Shown: one piece after another, positions 25,481-34,319 of the stretch | Layout: every line of letters begins with the position of its first letter | How positions within the stretch are numbered: position 1 is the first letter of the stretch | Source of the DNA: Paenibacillus sp. NAIST15-1 | Lineage (GTDB): Bacteria > Bacillota > Bacilli > Paenibacillales > Paenibacillaceae | Assembly (NCBI RefSeq): GCF_001894745.1 | Contig: NZ_BBYF01000001.1 | Span: 558,001 to 622,000, forward strand | Length of the DNA: 64,000 bases | Direction of reading: 5' to 3' | Notes under the pieces: model-generated | What the model was told of the DNA's origin: nothing | The model's input: the letters and a program-made list of their open reading frames with translations, nothing else | Databases searched by the model: none | Translations under genes and position numbers: made by a program

Positions 25481-27394
25481 CTACGCCTTGGCTATTATTT
25501 CCTTTGCAATCAGTTCAGCAAGTTGTTGAATTGGCTGCATTCCCAGATCACCCTCGCCCCGCTTGCGGACGGACACGCTTCCGCTCGCCTGCTCCTGCTC
25601 TCCTACAATGAGCATGTAAGGAACTTTGCTCTGCTGCGCTTCGCGTATTTTGAAGCCTAGACGCTCATTGCGCACATCCACTTGTACCCGAATGCCCGCC
25701 TGTTCCAGCGATTCCTTCACTTCATACGCGTAGTCGGCGAAGAGATCCGATACAGGCAGTACCGCCACCTGAACGGGCGCAAGCCATGTCGGGAATGCTC
25801 CTGCATAGTGCTCTGTCAAAATGCCAATGAACCGATCAATCGAACCGTACACCGCACGGTGAATAACAACAGGCCGATGCTTCAGGCTATCTTCTCCGAT
25901 ATAGGACAGGTCGAATTTCTCCGGCATCTGGAAGTCCAGCTGAATCGTGCCGCACTGCCAGCTCCGCTTAAGTGCATCCAGGATGTGAAAGTCAATCTTC
26001 GGCCCATAGAAGGCCCCGTCCCCTTCATTAACACGATATTCGACGCCGCGCTTATCCAACACGTGCTGCAATGCCTGCTCCGCCTCATTCCACAGCTCCT
26101 CTGAGCCCATCGAATCCTCCGGCCGCGTAGATAACTCGATCTTATACTCGAAGCCGAACACCTTATAGATGTGATCGATTAAGGCCATAACCTTGCCGAT
26201 CTCCTCTTCGATCTGATCCGGACGGACGAACAGATGAGCATCATCCTGACAGAACGTACGAACCCGAAGCATACCGTTCAAGGCGCCGGACATTTCATGC
26301 CGATGTACTTGACCGAACTCGCCAAGTCGAATTGGAAGCTCACGATAGGAGTGCTGCCCATTTTTGTAAATGAGCATATGCCCTGGGCAGTTCATCGGCT
26401 TCAGTGCAAACGTCGTATCATCTACTTTCGTAAAATACATATTGTCCTTGTAGTGATCCCAGTGACCCGACTGCTCCCACAATCGGTTGTTCATCATAAG
26501 CGGTGTGCGCACCTCGTCATAGCCGCGTCTTCGTTGAAGTCCGCGCGCGAAATCCTCAAGCTCTGTGCGAATCGTCATCCCGTTCGGCAAGTAGAAAGGC
26601 ATACCAGGCGCTTCCTCGGAGAACATGAACAGTCCAAGCTCTGTTCCAAGCTTGCGATGATCGCGCTTCTTCGCTTCTTCAAGCATATGCAAATATTCTT
26701 CCAGTTGATCCTTCTTCGCAAAGGCAGTTCCGTATACGCGCTGCAACATTTTGTTATTCGAATCCCCACGCCAATACGCGCCGGATACCTTCATCAGCTT
26801 GAAGGCCTTAATGCGGCCTGTGGACGGAACATGTGGGCCTCGGCATAAATCTACGAATTCGCCCTGCTTGTAAATGCTGATAACCGCGTCCTTCGCCAGG
26901 TCATGAATCAACTCCAGCTTCAATGGCTCATCCCGCTCGGTAAATAAGCGAATAGCCTCTTCCCGGCTGACAACCTCGCGCGTAATCGGCAGATTTTCTT
27001 GGATGACACGCGACATCTCTTGTTCAATCGCTGTCAGATCCTCTGTCGACAATGGCTTCGCGATATCAATGTCGTAATAGAATCCATCTTCAATGACTGG
27101 GCCGATTCCCAGCTTGACTGCATCGGCTCCATATATGCGTTGAATGGCTTGCGCCATTACATGTGCTGTACTGTGGCGAATGATGGAGAGACCATCCTTG
27201 CTGTCTGCTGTGACAATCTCGACGAGGCTGTCATGCTCGATCGCAGTGTCGACATCCACGAGCGTCCCGTCCATTTTCCCGGCAAGTGCTTGCTTCTTCA
27301 AGCTTGTGCTTATCGATGCTGCAACTTCTTCGATGGTCGTGCCTTGCAAATACCCCCTGTTCGATTCGTCTGGAAATGTTACCTTGATCTCCAT
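25481..27394 (-). CDS. thrS: Threonyl-tRNA synthetase
   Basis: 637 residues, the normal ThrRS length. Domains: N-terminal TGS (about 1-62), editing domain with RHSTAHVMAQA (HxxxH) and CRGPHVPSTGRIK, class II catalytic core from about 240 with motif 2 (FGQVHRHEMSGALNGMLRVR in two parts), the zinc-binding NCPGHM Cys and the HRAVYGSIDRFIG motif 3, then the anticodon-binding domain (VAVLPVSDLFADYA). It is preceded by a Thr T-box leader with a terminator, so uncharged tRNA-Thr should raise expression. Confidence 0.98.
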   Translation of the reverse strand: MEIKVTFPDESNRGYLQGTTIEEVAASISTSLKKQALAGKMDGTLVDVDTAIEHDSLVEIVTADSKDGLSIIRHSTAHVMAQAIQRIYGADAVKLGIGPVIEDGFYYDIDIAKPLSTEDLTAIEQEMSRVIQENLPITREVVSREEAIRLFTERDEPLKLELIHDLAKDAVISIYKQGEFVDLCRGPHVPSTGRIKAFKLMKVSGAYWRGDSNNKMLQRVYGTAFAKKDQLEEYLHMLEEAKKRDHRKLGTELGLFMFSEEAPGMPFYLPNGMTIRTELEDFARGLQRRRGYDEVRTPLMMNNRLWEQSGHWDHYKDNMYFTKVDDTTFALKPMNCPGHMLIYKNGQHSYRELPIRLGEFGQVHRHEMSGALNGMLRVRTFCQDDAHLFVRPDQIEEEIGKVMALIDHIYKVFGFEYKIELSTRPEDSMGSEELWNEAEQALQHVLDKRGVEYRVNEGDGAFYGPKIDFHILDALKRSWQCGTIQLDFQMPEKFDLSYIGEDSLKHRPVVIHRAVYGSIDRFIGILTEHYAGAFPTWLAPVQVAVLPVSDLFADYAYEVKESLEQAGIRVQVDVRNERLGFKIREAQQSKVPYMLIVGEQEQASGSVSVRKRGEGDLGMQPIQQLAELIAKEIIAKA

Positions 27395-27445
27395 GCTTCA
27401 GCCTCCCTTTCCTCATAGTCGCAAGTGAATGATGAACGCCATGAG

Positions 27446-27795
27446 AGAACGCAAAAAAACGCATCTCTCCCGAAAGGGACGAGTGCGTTCTGTCTCGTGG
27501 TTCCACCCTAATTCAATCCTGCATTGCGTGTTGGAACGGGATAAGCCGCCATTCGCTGCAATTGCAAGATCCTTCATTGGACATCCGGTAACGAGGATGG
27601 GTCGGTGATGCTTACTGCTGAGAAGCGGATTGTAATGGTACCAGTACCATTTCCAAATGCTCACCCTCAGGTTCAACATCACGGCTGCAAAGGGGTAATT
27701 CCACAACCGTAACTGAAGAAGCTTGCACCAATCGCTTCTCTCTCTGGACAGCTCGTACTGGAAATCATGTCTTTGGTCATCGCCTGATGAATATG
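27446..27795 (-). ncRNA. T-box leader of thrS
   Basis: The minus strand shows the stem I elements AGAGAG and GGTGCAAGC, a probable threonine specifier ACC in GAATTACCCC, and the invariant T-box AGGGTGGAACCACG (27496-27509). A terminator follows: AACGCA..TCCC/GGGA..TGCGTT then TTTTTTG at 27451-27489. Uncharged tRNA-Thr pairs with the T-box and favours the antiterminator. Confidence 0.96.
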
Positions 27796-27801
27796 GGAAT
27801 A

Positions 27802-27831
27802 ATGTTACACACATTCAGGAAGAAAAGTCAA
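27802..27831 (-). promoter_or_regulatory. Promoter of the thrS T-box transcript
   Basis: Minus-strand TTGACT (27831-27826), 18-bp spacer, TAACAT (27807-27802), just before the leader. Confidence 0.5.
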
Positions 27832-27970
27832 GTTCAATTTTTCCAAAAATAAATTTCCCCTGCTTCGCTACAGGAACCATATTGATCTGCATATAGGGCT
27901 GTGCTAGCATGACGTCGTAGGTAATTTTTTCATGTTTTTACACTTTAAGAAGAGGAGGCATCCCGCCTTC

Positions 27971-29419
27971 ATGAACTACGTACAGAAGGGAATACACGCC
28001 TTATTTTCCATCCTGATTGCAGCTCTTTTTACCCACACGATTACCCCCGCATCTTCCGCTCAAGCCTCTTTTCAATCCCATTGCGGTACTCTATGCAGCC
28101 ACTACGATATTGTCGTTATCGGCAGCGAAATTCAAGGCATTCTGCTTGCCAAGGCAGCCCATGATCTTGGCTTGAATGTACTCATCCTGGATCCCCGCAG
28201 CAAGCCAGGCGGAGAGCTCATCGAAGGGGAAATGTGGTTCCTCGACGAACCCTTCGACAAGCATGGTCACAGCCTTGTACAAGGCAGCATTAAGACTCTC
28301 TTCGACGGGTACGATAAGGGCACGATTCGCAAGCCCGTGGAGTTCGAGAATTATTACGAACACCTCATCCAAGGCATCCCTCTCCGAAGCAGTATTGCGA
28401 TTCAATCTGTACAATTTGAGCTGGAAAAAAAGGAAAAATCAATCCACTCCCTCACCTATGCTGCTGCAGACGGAAAAATCTATACGGTTCAGTCTAAATA
28501 TTGGGTGGAGAACACCGACTTCAGTGCCCTCACCAGCAAGCTTGACGAGAAGCGAATTCCAGGCATGGAGAGCCTGTACGACGGCAAGAACAATAAGCCA
28601 GACTACATGGCCGCTACGCTGATGCTCAAGTTCAAGCACGTGAATTGGAGTATGCTTCACCAAGCCGTCCTTGCCAGTTACCCTCTCCAGAACCTCATCA
28701 AAAAGTACGGTCCCAACACCTATGTGGATGGGAGCGAAGCTACCGGATTCAGCAATATTATGCGTACCTACAAGCCGCACGACAATGGACTTATGCTCCG
28801 TGGGATGAACACGGTCTATCAGCGTAATGGCGAGGCCATTATGAACGCGCTGCTCGTATATAACGTTGATCCTGCCAATCCGGCATCTGTGCAAGCCGCC
28901 TTATACAGGGCGAAGACCGAAGCACCGTATATTTTGAATTTTCTGCGTCAACATATCTGGGGTTTCTCGAAGGCAGAGCTGAACGGCTTCCCTGATTATT
29001 TATACATTCGGGATTACAATCGATTCGAGACTAAATATGTGCTGAATGAACACGACGTCTTGAATGGCAACATGTTCTGGGACAATGTGAGCATCGGCGG
29101 GTACTCGCTTGACTTGCAAGGTACAACGCGCATTCGGGAAGGAATCGGATTCGGCCAACCTGATCGCTATGGCATCCCGCTTCGTTCCTTTCTGCTCAAG
29201 TCCTACGACAACGTCATCGTCGCGGGCAAAAATATTGGAGCCACCATTAAAGCTTATGGCAGCGCACGCATCATGCCCAACACCGCCCTTGCAGCTGAAG
29301 CGATTGGCATCATATTGGGCAAGGAACGGAGTAAACCACTGGCTGAGCTAACGCCTGATGATTTCAAGCGAATCCACTATTATTTACAGACAAAATATCA
29401 CATTGTACTCGATAAATGA
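27971..29419 (+). CDS. Exported FAD-dependent oxidoreductase-like protein
   Basis: About 482 residues. Starting at MNYVQKGIHALFS, a Sec signal peptide is visible (basic start, hydrophobic core FSILIAALFTHTI, cleavage region PASSAQA). A Rossmann fold follows immediately: YDIVVIGSEIQGILLAKAAHDLGLNVLILDPRSKPGG in two halves. The second glycine of the usual GxGxxG is replaced (GSEIQG). The C-terminus keeps the FAD-contacting VIVAGKNIGATIKAYGSARIMPNTALAAEAIGIIL pattern in parts (GKNIGA, MPNTALAAEAIG). This matches FAD-dependent oxidoreductases of the Pfam FAD_oxidored group. RBS is AGAGGAGG with 12-nt spacing; an ATG at 27932 is an alternative. A secreted flavoprotein of this type is unusual. Confidence 0.8.
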   Translation: MNYVQKGIHALFSILIAALFTHTITPASSAQASFQSHCGTLCSHYDIVVIGSEIQGILLAKAAHDLGLNVLILDPRSKPGGELIEGEMWFLDEPFDKHGHSLVQGSIKTLFDGYDKGTIRKPVEFENYYEHLIQGIPLRSSIAIQSVQFELEKKEKSIHSLTYAAADGKIYTVQSKYWVENTDFSALTSKLDEKRIPGMESLYDGKNNKPDYMAATLMLKFKHVNWSMLHQAVLASYPLQNLIKKYGPNTYVDGSEATGFSNIMRTYKPHDNGLMLRGMNTVYQRNGEAIMNALLVYNVDPANPASVQAALYRAKTEAPYILNFLRQHIWGFSKAELNGFPDYLYIRDYNRFETKYVLNEHDVLNGNMFWDNVSIGGYSLDLQGTTRIREGIGFGQPDRYGIPLRSFLLKSYDNVIVAGKNIGATIKAYGSARIMPNTALAAEAIGIILGKERSKPLAELTPDDFKRIHYYLQTKYHIVLDK

Positions 29420-29484
29420 ACCGGCTGAATATATGTAGATACTACGTTACGAGTTAACAAGAGACTATCACTTCTATGTGAACG

Positions 29485-29529
29485 GAAGGGCGAGCTACTA
29501 AAGGGATCTTACCTATAGGTTCGTCCTTC
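29485..29529 (+). terminator. Possible terminator after the FAD protein gene
   Basis: GAAGGGCGA and TCGTCCTTC arms (one G-T pair) with a long loop, followed by TTCGATTGCTTGTT. Weak T-tract. Confidence 0.35.
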
Positions 29530-29552
29530 TTCGATTGCTTGTTAATACACAC

Positions 29553-29597
29553 TTGACAAATAAACCCTCATGCATTAATTTATTGATTAATAAATAA
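29553..29597 (+). promoter_or_regulatory. Promoter and TetR operator (copy 1)
   Basis: TTGACA at 29553-29558 is followed by a 20-bp operator ATTTATTGATTAATAAATAA at 29578-29597, with arms ATTTATT/AATAAAT around GATT, overlapping the -10 region. The identical 20-mer lies before the downstream membrane protein, so the TetR protein most likely represses both promoters. Confidence 0.8.
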
Positions 29598-29625
29598 CAA
29601 AAATCTGACAAGGTGTTGAACCAAC

Positions 29626-30147
29626 ATGTCACCAAAAGACCCATCTCTATCTCGCAAGGATCAAATCATTGATGCTGCTGTCGCCTCCTTTGCGGAACAT
29701 GGCTTTTACAAGACGACAACCGCCAAAATAGCCAAATCGGCTGGTGTAACGCAGCCATACGTGTTTCACTTTTTTAAATCCAAAGAGGAATTGTTCATCG
29801 CAGTTCTCGACCGCGCCACAGAGAAGATTGAAGAGGCCTTCTCCAGCGTGGATGCTCCTCCCGAACAGTTTGTAGAGACAATGGGACGCGCCTTCGGGAA
29901 GCTTATTGAGACCCATCGAGATGAGATGCTCGTGACGATGCAGGCATTTACAACTTCAGAGCCAGCAATTCGCAATTCGGTGCGCGACCATTTCACTGCG
30001 ATACACCAGACGGTCATACGGCGCTTTGAACAAGCCGGGATTCCGAATGCCAAATTCGCAGCCAGCATGTTCATCGGCTCAGGTCTAATTATTACGATGT
30101 CAGAAGTGCTTGAAGCGCCTAACTTATCTCCGTGGCCATCTAAATAA
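29626..30147 (+). CDS. TetR-family transcriptional repressor (YhgD-like)
   Basis: 173 residues. The N-terminal TetR helix-turn-helix is IIDAAVASFAEHGFYKTTTAKIAKSAGVTQPYVFHFFKSKEEL, shown here in order across residues 14-56. The C-terminal helical domain is short (about 115 residues) and variable, as in multidrug-type repressors; it probably binds a hydrophobic ligand. It precedes a YhgE-like membrane protein, the same pairing as yhgD-yhgE in B. subtilis. Two identical operators flank it, predicting autoregulation and control of the partner. Confidence 0.9.
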   Translation: MSPKDPSLSRKDQIIDAAVASFAEHGFYKTTTAKIAKSAGVTQPYVFHFFKSKEELFIAVLDRATEKIEEAFSSVDAPPEQFVETMGRAFGKLIETHRDEMLVTMQAFTTSEPAIRNSVRDHFTAIHQTVIRRFEQAGIPNAKFAASMFIGSGLIITMSEVLEAPNLSPWPSK

Positions 30148-30197
30148 AACATAGTGAAATCACTTTCATCTGCTGCCTTTTTGAGGTCGCACTTTTT

Positions 30198-30227
30198 TTG
30201 ACATTGTATTTATTGATTAATAAATAA
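30198..30227 (+). promoter_or_regulatory. Promoter and TetR operator (copy 2)
   Basis: TTGACA at 30198-30203, then the same 20-bp operator at 30208-30227. Spacing between -35 and operator is shorter than in copy 1, so the operator falls between -35 and -10 here. Confidence 0.8.
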
Positions 30228-30253
30228 ATATTAAAAATGAGGTGTGTTGATTC

Positions 30254-31426
30254 ATGAACAAAATGTCTGTAAAATCCACTTTTCTTCACCTGTTACAGTC
30301 GTCGTCGGTCATTATCGGCCTTATTACTGCGCTTACTTTTCAAGTACTGTTCAGCCTGATCTGGCTGACCGGGTACGATCATTTGACAGACAATGTGAAT
30401 CGGTTAGCCATTGCCGTAGTGAATGAGGATCAAGTGGTTGGCAAGCAAGCGGTGCAATCGATTATGGGGAAGCTGCCATTTCACATGAAAGAGGAATCGA
30501 GTCTTAACCAGGCGATGACACAGCTTGAAGAACGGAAGGTGCAAATGGTGATGCATATTCCAGGAAATTTCTCTAAGCAGCTGACGGATCCGACACAGAA
30601 AGCTATCATCACGTACGCTGTGAACGAATCCAATCCAAGCATGGTCAAAAGTATAATGCAATCTGTCTCCAGCCAAATTACGACTTCAATCAATGAACAT
30701 GCGGTTCGTACGGGCATGACTCAAGTACTGGAGCAGGTACATGTTCCACAGTCGCAGGCAAGCATCCTATCCGAATCCATGTCTGCACGCGTCGTAGCCG
30801 AAATGAATAACGTTCATCCCATCTCGAACTTCTCGTGGACGATGGTTCCCATGATGATGCTGCTGGCTTCCTTCGTTGGCTGCATGCAGTTCACCATGGA
30901 AATGAATAAGGCTGCCAAAGCTATCAAACAAAAATGTGGCCAATGGACACTCCTGACAGTTCGCTCCCTGCTCAATATTGTCGCCTCCCTGATCATTACA
31001 ACGGTTGGCACGGGAATGGTGGCGCTGATGGGGGTTCATTCCGAACAAGGCTTCGGTATGATGTGGCTGTTCCAACTCGCTTACGTCATTACGTTTCTAT
31101 TTGTCGCTCAGCTGTCCTTTTACATCTTCAGCGATGCTGGTGCATGGGTCAATATTGCGCTGCTGTCGATCCAATTGATCACATCGGGAGCTCTGCTTCC
31201 GCGCGAGCTGCTGCCATCTTTCTATCAGAAAATCAGTGAATTCTCCCCTGGCACCTATGCCGTAACTGGCATTATGAACCTAGTGAACGGGGGCCCAGCC
31301 ATATCGGATTCAATCCATGCGCTCTTGCTTATCTTGACTGTGGTCATCCTGCTGACGACTGTTATTGTTGGAGGGGTACAGTTATTGCCGCGCAAACCGA
31401 AAGAACATGGACAGCTAGCTTCGTAA
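30254..31426 (+). CDS. YhgE/Pip-like ABC-2-type membrane protein
   Basis: 390 residues. One membrane helix near residues 17-38, then a large extracytoplasmic domain of about 150 residues (AIAVVNEDQVVGKQAV, LEERKVQMVMHIPGNFS, ITYAVNESNPSMVKSIM), then five or so helices at the C-terminal end (SWTMVPMMMLLASFVGC onwards). That is the topology of YhgE/Pip and ABC-2 exporters' permease parts. No ATPase is encoded beside it. Likely involved in drug or peptide efflux or phage receptor-like functions known for Pip proteins. It ends at a bidirectional terminator. Confidence 0.85.
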   Translation: MNKMSVKSTFLHLLQSSSVIIGLITALTFQVLFSLIWLTGYDHLTDNVNRLAIAVVNEDQVVGKQAVQSIMGKLPFHMKEESSLNQAMTQLEERKVQMVMHIPGNFSKQLTDPTQKAIITYAVNESNPSMVKSIMQSVSSQITTSINEHAVRTGMTQVLEQVHVPQSQASILSESMSARVVAEMNNVHPISNFSWTMVPMMMLLASFVGCMQFTMEMNKAAKAIKQKCGQWTLLTVRSLLNIVASLIITTVGTGMVALMGVHSEQGFGMMWLFQLAYVITFLFVAQLSFYIFSDAGAWVNIALLSIQLITSGALLPRELLPSFYQKISEFSPGTYAVTGIMNLVNGGPAISDSIHALLLILTVVILLTTVIVGGVQLLPRKPKEHGQLAS

Positions 31427-31488
31427 GCAAACTTATTTATGATGCGTAGACACAACGAGATACCGCGTATTCGCATTACATGGCAATG

Positions 31489-31531
31489 AAGCGCCATCCG
31501 CCGCATTTTTACGGACAGATGGCGCTTTATT
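31489..31531. terminator. Bidirectional terminator
   Basis: Perfect arms AAGCGCCATC (31489-31498) and GATGGCGCTT (31518-31527), T-rich on the plus side (TTTATTCC). Lies between convergent genes. Confidence 0.75.
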
Positions 31532-31537
31532 CCTTCC

Positions 31538-32635
31538 TCACGATACAATTTTCTCCAGCTTCACGATTGCCTCATATACCTCGTCCGAAGTTACGCCTTC
31601 TGGCCTCATCAGCTGTATGGATTCCTGTGGGAGAGTCGCTTGCCGCGCAATGCTCTCCAACGTTGGACGGTCTTCCGCAGATAATCCAAGGTCACCTAGT
31701 CGATAAGGTAAGCCCAAATCTTCGTAGAACGGCAGCAAATTCTTCACTTCCGCAACATTATCCTCCAGCACCAATTGAACGAGGATGCCGTACGCGACCT
31801 TGTCGCCGTGCAGCAAATGATGTGTCGCTGGCGCAGCAGTGAGACCATTATGAACCGAGTGTGCTCCAGCTATTCGACCAAGATGATCGCCGAAGCCGCC
31901 AACAAGGCCGCCTGTCATAATGATCGTCTCCGCTACCTCTACGAACGCATCGGATAGCTGCTTCTGCTCTGCGTCGTGAATGCTCTGCCGTCCATGCTCC
32001 AGAAGTGCAGTCTGGCATAGACGAGCCGTAAGATGCGCAACCTGCACAGCGGCTGAACGATGCTTCAAACCACGAATGAGTACATCCGCCTCATACCATT
32101 TCGCTAATGTATCGGCAATCCCTGCGCGCAGATAATCAACAGGTGCATGCAAGGCTATGCGTGGTTCAAGCAGCACCATAAGTGTGCTTTTCGGAAATAC
32201 GGTATAGCGTGTGAATTGTCCTTCTTCGTTATAGAACACGCTGAGCGGCGTCCATGCTGCGCAATTCGAGGCGAGCGTCGGCACGAGAATCGTATCCAGC
32301 CCCGATGTATTGCCTGCTGCCTTGACCAAGTCCATTACCTTGCCGCCGCCGAGTCCAAGAATGGCATCCGCTCTTTCGGCCTGTGCATAGCATGCAATCC
32401 GATGCGCTTCCTGCAATGTGCATTCCCCTTGATAACGGAGATATAACAGCGTTGTGTTCGTCTCCTTCGGCCAATAGGGCTGCGCCGCCTTCAAGGAGCG
32501 ATCGCCATGCACGACGATCACCCGTTTGTATTGATACGGTGCCAATAATGTATCTAGCTTGTCCAAGATGCCCGCTTTACAATGATAGATTGCCGGTGTG
32601 CCTCTAACGACGATAGATTGCTCTTCTTTCGTCAT
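31538..32635 (-). CDS. Iron-containing alcohol dehydrogenase superfamily protein (GldA/HcxA-like)
   Basis: About 365 residues from MTKEEQSIVVRG, with AAGGAAGTGA upstream, 5 bp after the metQ stop. The NAD(P)-binding part shows AILGLGGGKVMDLVKAAG and PTLASNCAAWTPLSV. Metal ligands are expected at DYLRAGIADTLAKWYEA, GAHSVHNGL and HGDKVAYG, all present. The layout is closest to GldA and to E. coli YbdH/HcxA, which reduces 2-oxoacids. Its position as the fourth gene behind a SAM riboswitch suggests a methionine-related 2-oxo/2-hydroxy acid, but that is inference. Confidence 0.85.
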   Translation of the reverse strand: MTKEEQSIVVRGTPAIYHCKAGILDKLDTLLAPYQYKRVIVVHGDRSLKAAQPYWPKETNTTLLYLRYQGECTLQEAHRIACYAQAERADAILGLGGGKVMDLVKAAGNTSGLDTILVPTLASNCAAWTPLSVFYNEEGQFTRYTVFPKSTLMVLLEPRIALHAPVDYLRAGIADTLAKWYEADVLIRGLKHRSAAVQVAHLTARLCQTALLEHGRQSIHDAEQKQLSDAFVEVAETIIMTGGLVGGFGDHLGRIAGAHSVHNGLTAAPATHHLLHGDKVAYGILVQLVLEDNVAEVKNLLPFYEDLGLPYRLGDLGLSAEDRPTLESIARQATLPQESIQLMRPEGVTSDEVYEAIVKLEKIVS

Positions 32636-32640
32636 CGATG

Positions 32641-33486
32641 TCACTTCCTTTTCAGCATCCACTCTGGTTTGCCGAAGCCTTTGAACTGTTCATCTATTGT
32701 TTTCTCGAATTCGGCGGATTCAACAGCTTCCTTCAAGTCCTTTGCGAATTGCTTGTCCAAATCAGCTGTATTCACAACGACACGATTGCGGTAATCATCC
32801 GGCATATTTTCGAGCTTCAGAGCATCGAGCAGGTTCATTTTCGCAGCAAGTGCGAAGTTGCCCGGAACAAGAGACAGGTCAGCGCTGTCTACTGCGCGCG
32901 GAAGCTGAGCAGCCTCGATTGGCTGTAGAACAAGATGCTTCGGATTGTCCTTCACGTCCTTCTCCGATACACGCAGTGGATCGATGTCCTTGTTCACGGT
33001 AATGAGTCCTGCGTCTTGCAGCAAGCCCAATGTACGCGCCAGGTTCGTCGGATCGTTCGCAATCGCTATTGTACTTCCGTCAGCAACTTCATCCAAAGAT
33101 TTGAACTTGGACGAGTAGATGCCCATTGGAGCCGTCGGTACGGAAATAAGCTCGGACAACTCAATTTTATTTTCTTTCGCGAAGTTCTCCATGTAGATTT
33201 TGTGCTGGAACAGGTTCGCATTCAAATCTCCATTCGACAATGCCAAGTTCGGCTGCACATAATCTCCGAATTCAACCAACTCAATGGAATAGCCTTTCTT
33301 CTCCAATATCGGCTTAATCGCCTTCGTTATCATATCGCTATAAGGGCCTGCTGTTGCGCCGATCTTGATTGCTTTGCTTTCTTCCTGCTTTGCGTCTCCT
33401 GAACCCGTTGATGCGTCTTTGCTGCCGCATCCAGCGAGCAAGCCAATTGCTAGAATAAGAGATAGGACGAGAGCTGCTTTCTTCAT
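32641..33486 (-). CDS. metQ: Methionine-binding lipoprotein
   Basis: 281 residues. Start MKKAALVLSLILAIGLLAGCGS has CGGAGG upstream; lipobox LAGC anchors the protein in the membrane. The NLPA-family features are KIGATAGPYSDMITKAIKPILEKKG, DYVQPNLALSNGDLNANLFQH, VPTAPMGIYS and the C-terminal KDLKEAVESAEFEKTI. It delivers L- or D-methionine or related compounds to MetNI. It follows metI after 167 bp and precedes the dehydrogenase gene. Confidence 0.94.
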   Translation of the reverse strand: MKKAALVLSLILAIGLLAGCGSKDASTGSGDAKQEESKAIKIGATAGPYSDMITKAIKPILEKKGYSIELVEFGDYVQPNLALSNGDLNANLFQHKIYMENFAKENKIELSELISVPTAPMGIYSSKFKSLDEVADGSTIAIANDPTNLARTLGLLQDAGLITVNKDIDPLRVSEKDVKDNPKHLVLQPIEAAQLPRAVDSADLSLVPGNFALAAKMNLLDALKLENMPDDYRNRVVVNTADLDKQFAKDLKEAVESAEFEKTIDEQFKGFGKPEWMLKRK

Positions 33487-33653
33487 AAATGATGACCTCC
33501 GTATGGATAATATTTTTGTATCATTTCGGTGCATTAAGACTGGTTTTCAGCACCAAGTAGGTTGCAGGAACTCGAACCATGCTTTCGAAGTAAGTGCAAG
33601 ATTCGATGCCGCGTTGCTTCCTAGGTATGACTTTTTGAACAAAAGCGAATGCA

Positions 33654-34319
33654 TTATCGCTTGTCTACTTTCTTTGCAATAAAGTCTCCTCCGTACTGAA
33701 TGATCTGCACCAAGCAGATTAGAATGATTACCGTGGTAAACATTACAGTGTTGTCGTAGCGATAGTAGCCGAACCGAATCGCCAAATCGCCGATTCCGCC
33801 TCCACCGACTGTACCAGCCATTGCCGAATAAGCGACAAGACTGATTGCCGTAATGTTCACGCCTTGAATGATGCCTGGCTTCGCTTCAGGGAGAAGTACA
33901 TCCTTAATGATCATCCACGGTGTTGCACCAATGGAGATTGCCGCTTCGATGACACCTTTGTCAATCTCGCGCAGCGCCGTCTCTACCAAGCGGGCGAAGA
34001 ACGGAATTGCCGCAATCGAGAGCGATACCGAAGCAGCCGTCGGGCCTATCGTTGAACCGACAATGAGCTTCGTCAGCGGCAGCAGTGTCACCAGCAAGAT
34101 GATGAACGGAATTGAGCGAATCATGTTGACGATGAAGCCTAGCACATTTTTCGTAAACGCATTTTCGAGGAATAGCCCCTTATCGGTTACAAATAATAGA
34201 ATTCCAATGGGAAGACCCAGAATTATGGCAGCAAACAGCGAAATTCCAACCATATAGAGCGTCTGGACAAATGCTTTGCCCAAGTCCGGCAGCAGTTGGA
34301 TGATCGAATCACTCAGCAT
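33654..34319 (-). CDS. metI: Methionine ABC transporter permease
   Basis: 221 residues beginning MLSDSIIQLLPDLG; the start overlaps metN by 11 bp. Five or so membrane helices are visible; TVGFVNMIRSIPFI-like RSIPFIILLVTLLPLTK and the ATPase coupling loop EAAISIGATPWMIIKDVLLPEAKPG are typical of MetI. The longer frame upstream lies inside metN and is not used. Confidence 0.95.
   Translation of the reverse strand: MLSDSIIQLLPDLGKAFVQTLYMVGISLFAAIILGLPIGILLFVTDKGLFLENAFTKNVLGFIVNMIRSIPFIILLVTLLPLTKLIVGSTIGPTAASVSLSIAAIPFFARLVETALREIDKGVIEAAISIGATPWMIIKDVLLPEAKPGIIQGVNITAISLVAYSAMAGTVGGGGIGDLAIRFGYYRYDNTVMFTTVIILICLVQIIQYGGDFIAKKVDKR

Noticed and set aside
27413..27814. Minus-strand frame of 133 codons upstream of thrS
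   Set aside because: Coincides with the T-box leader RNA.
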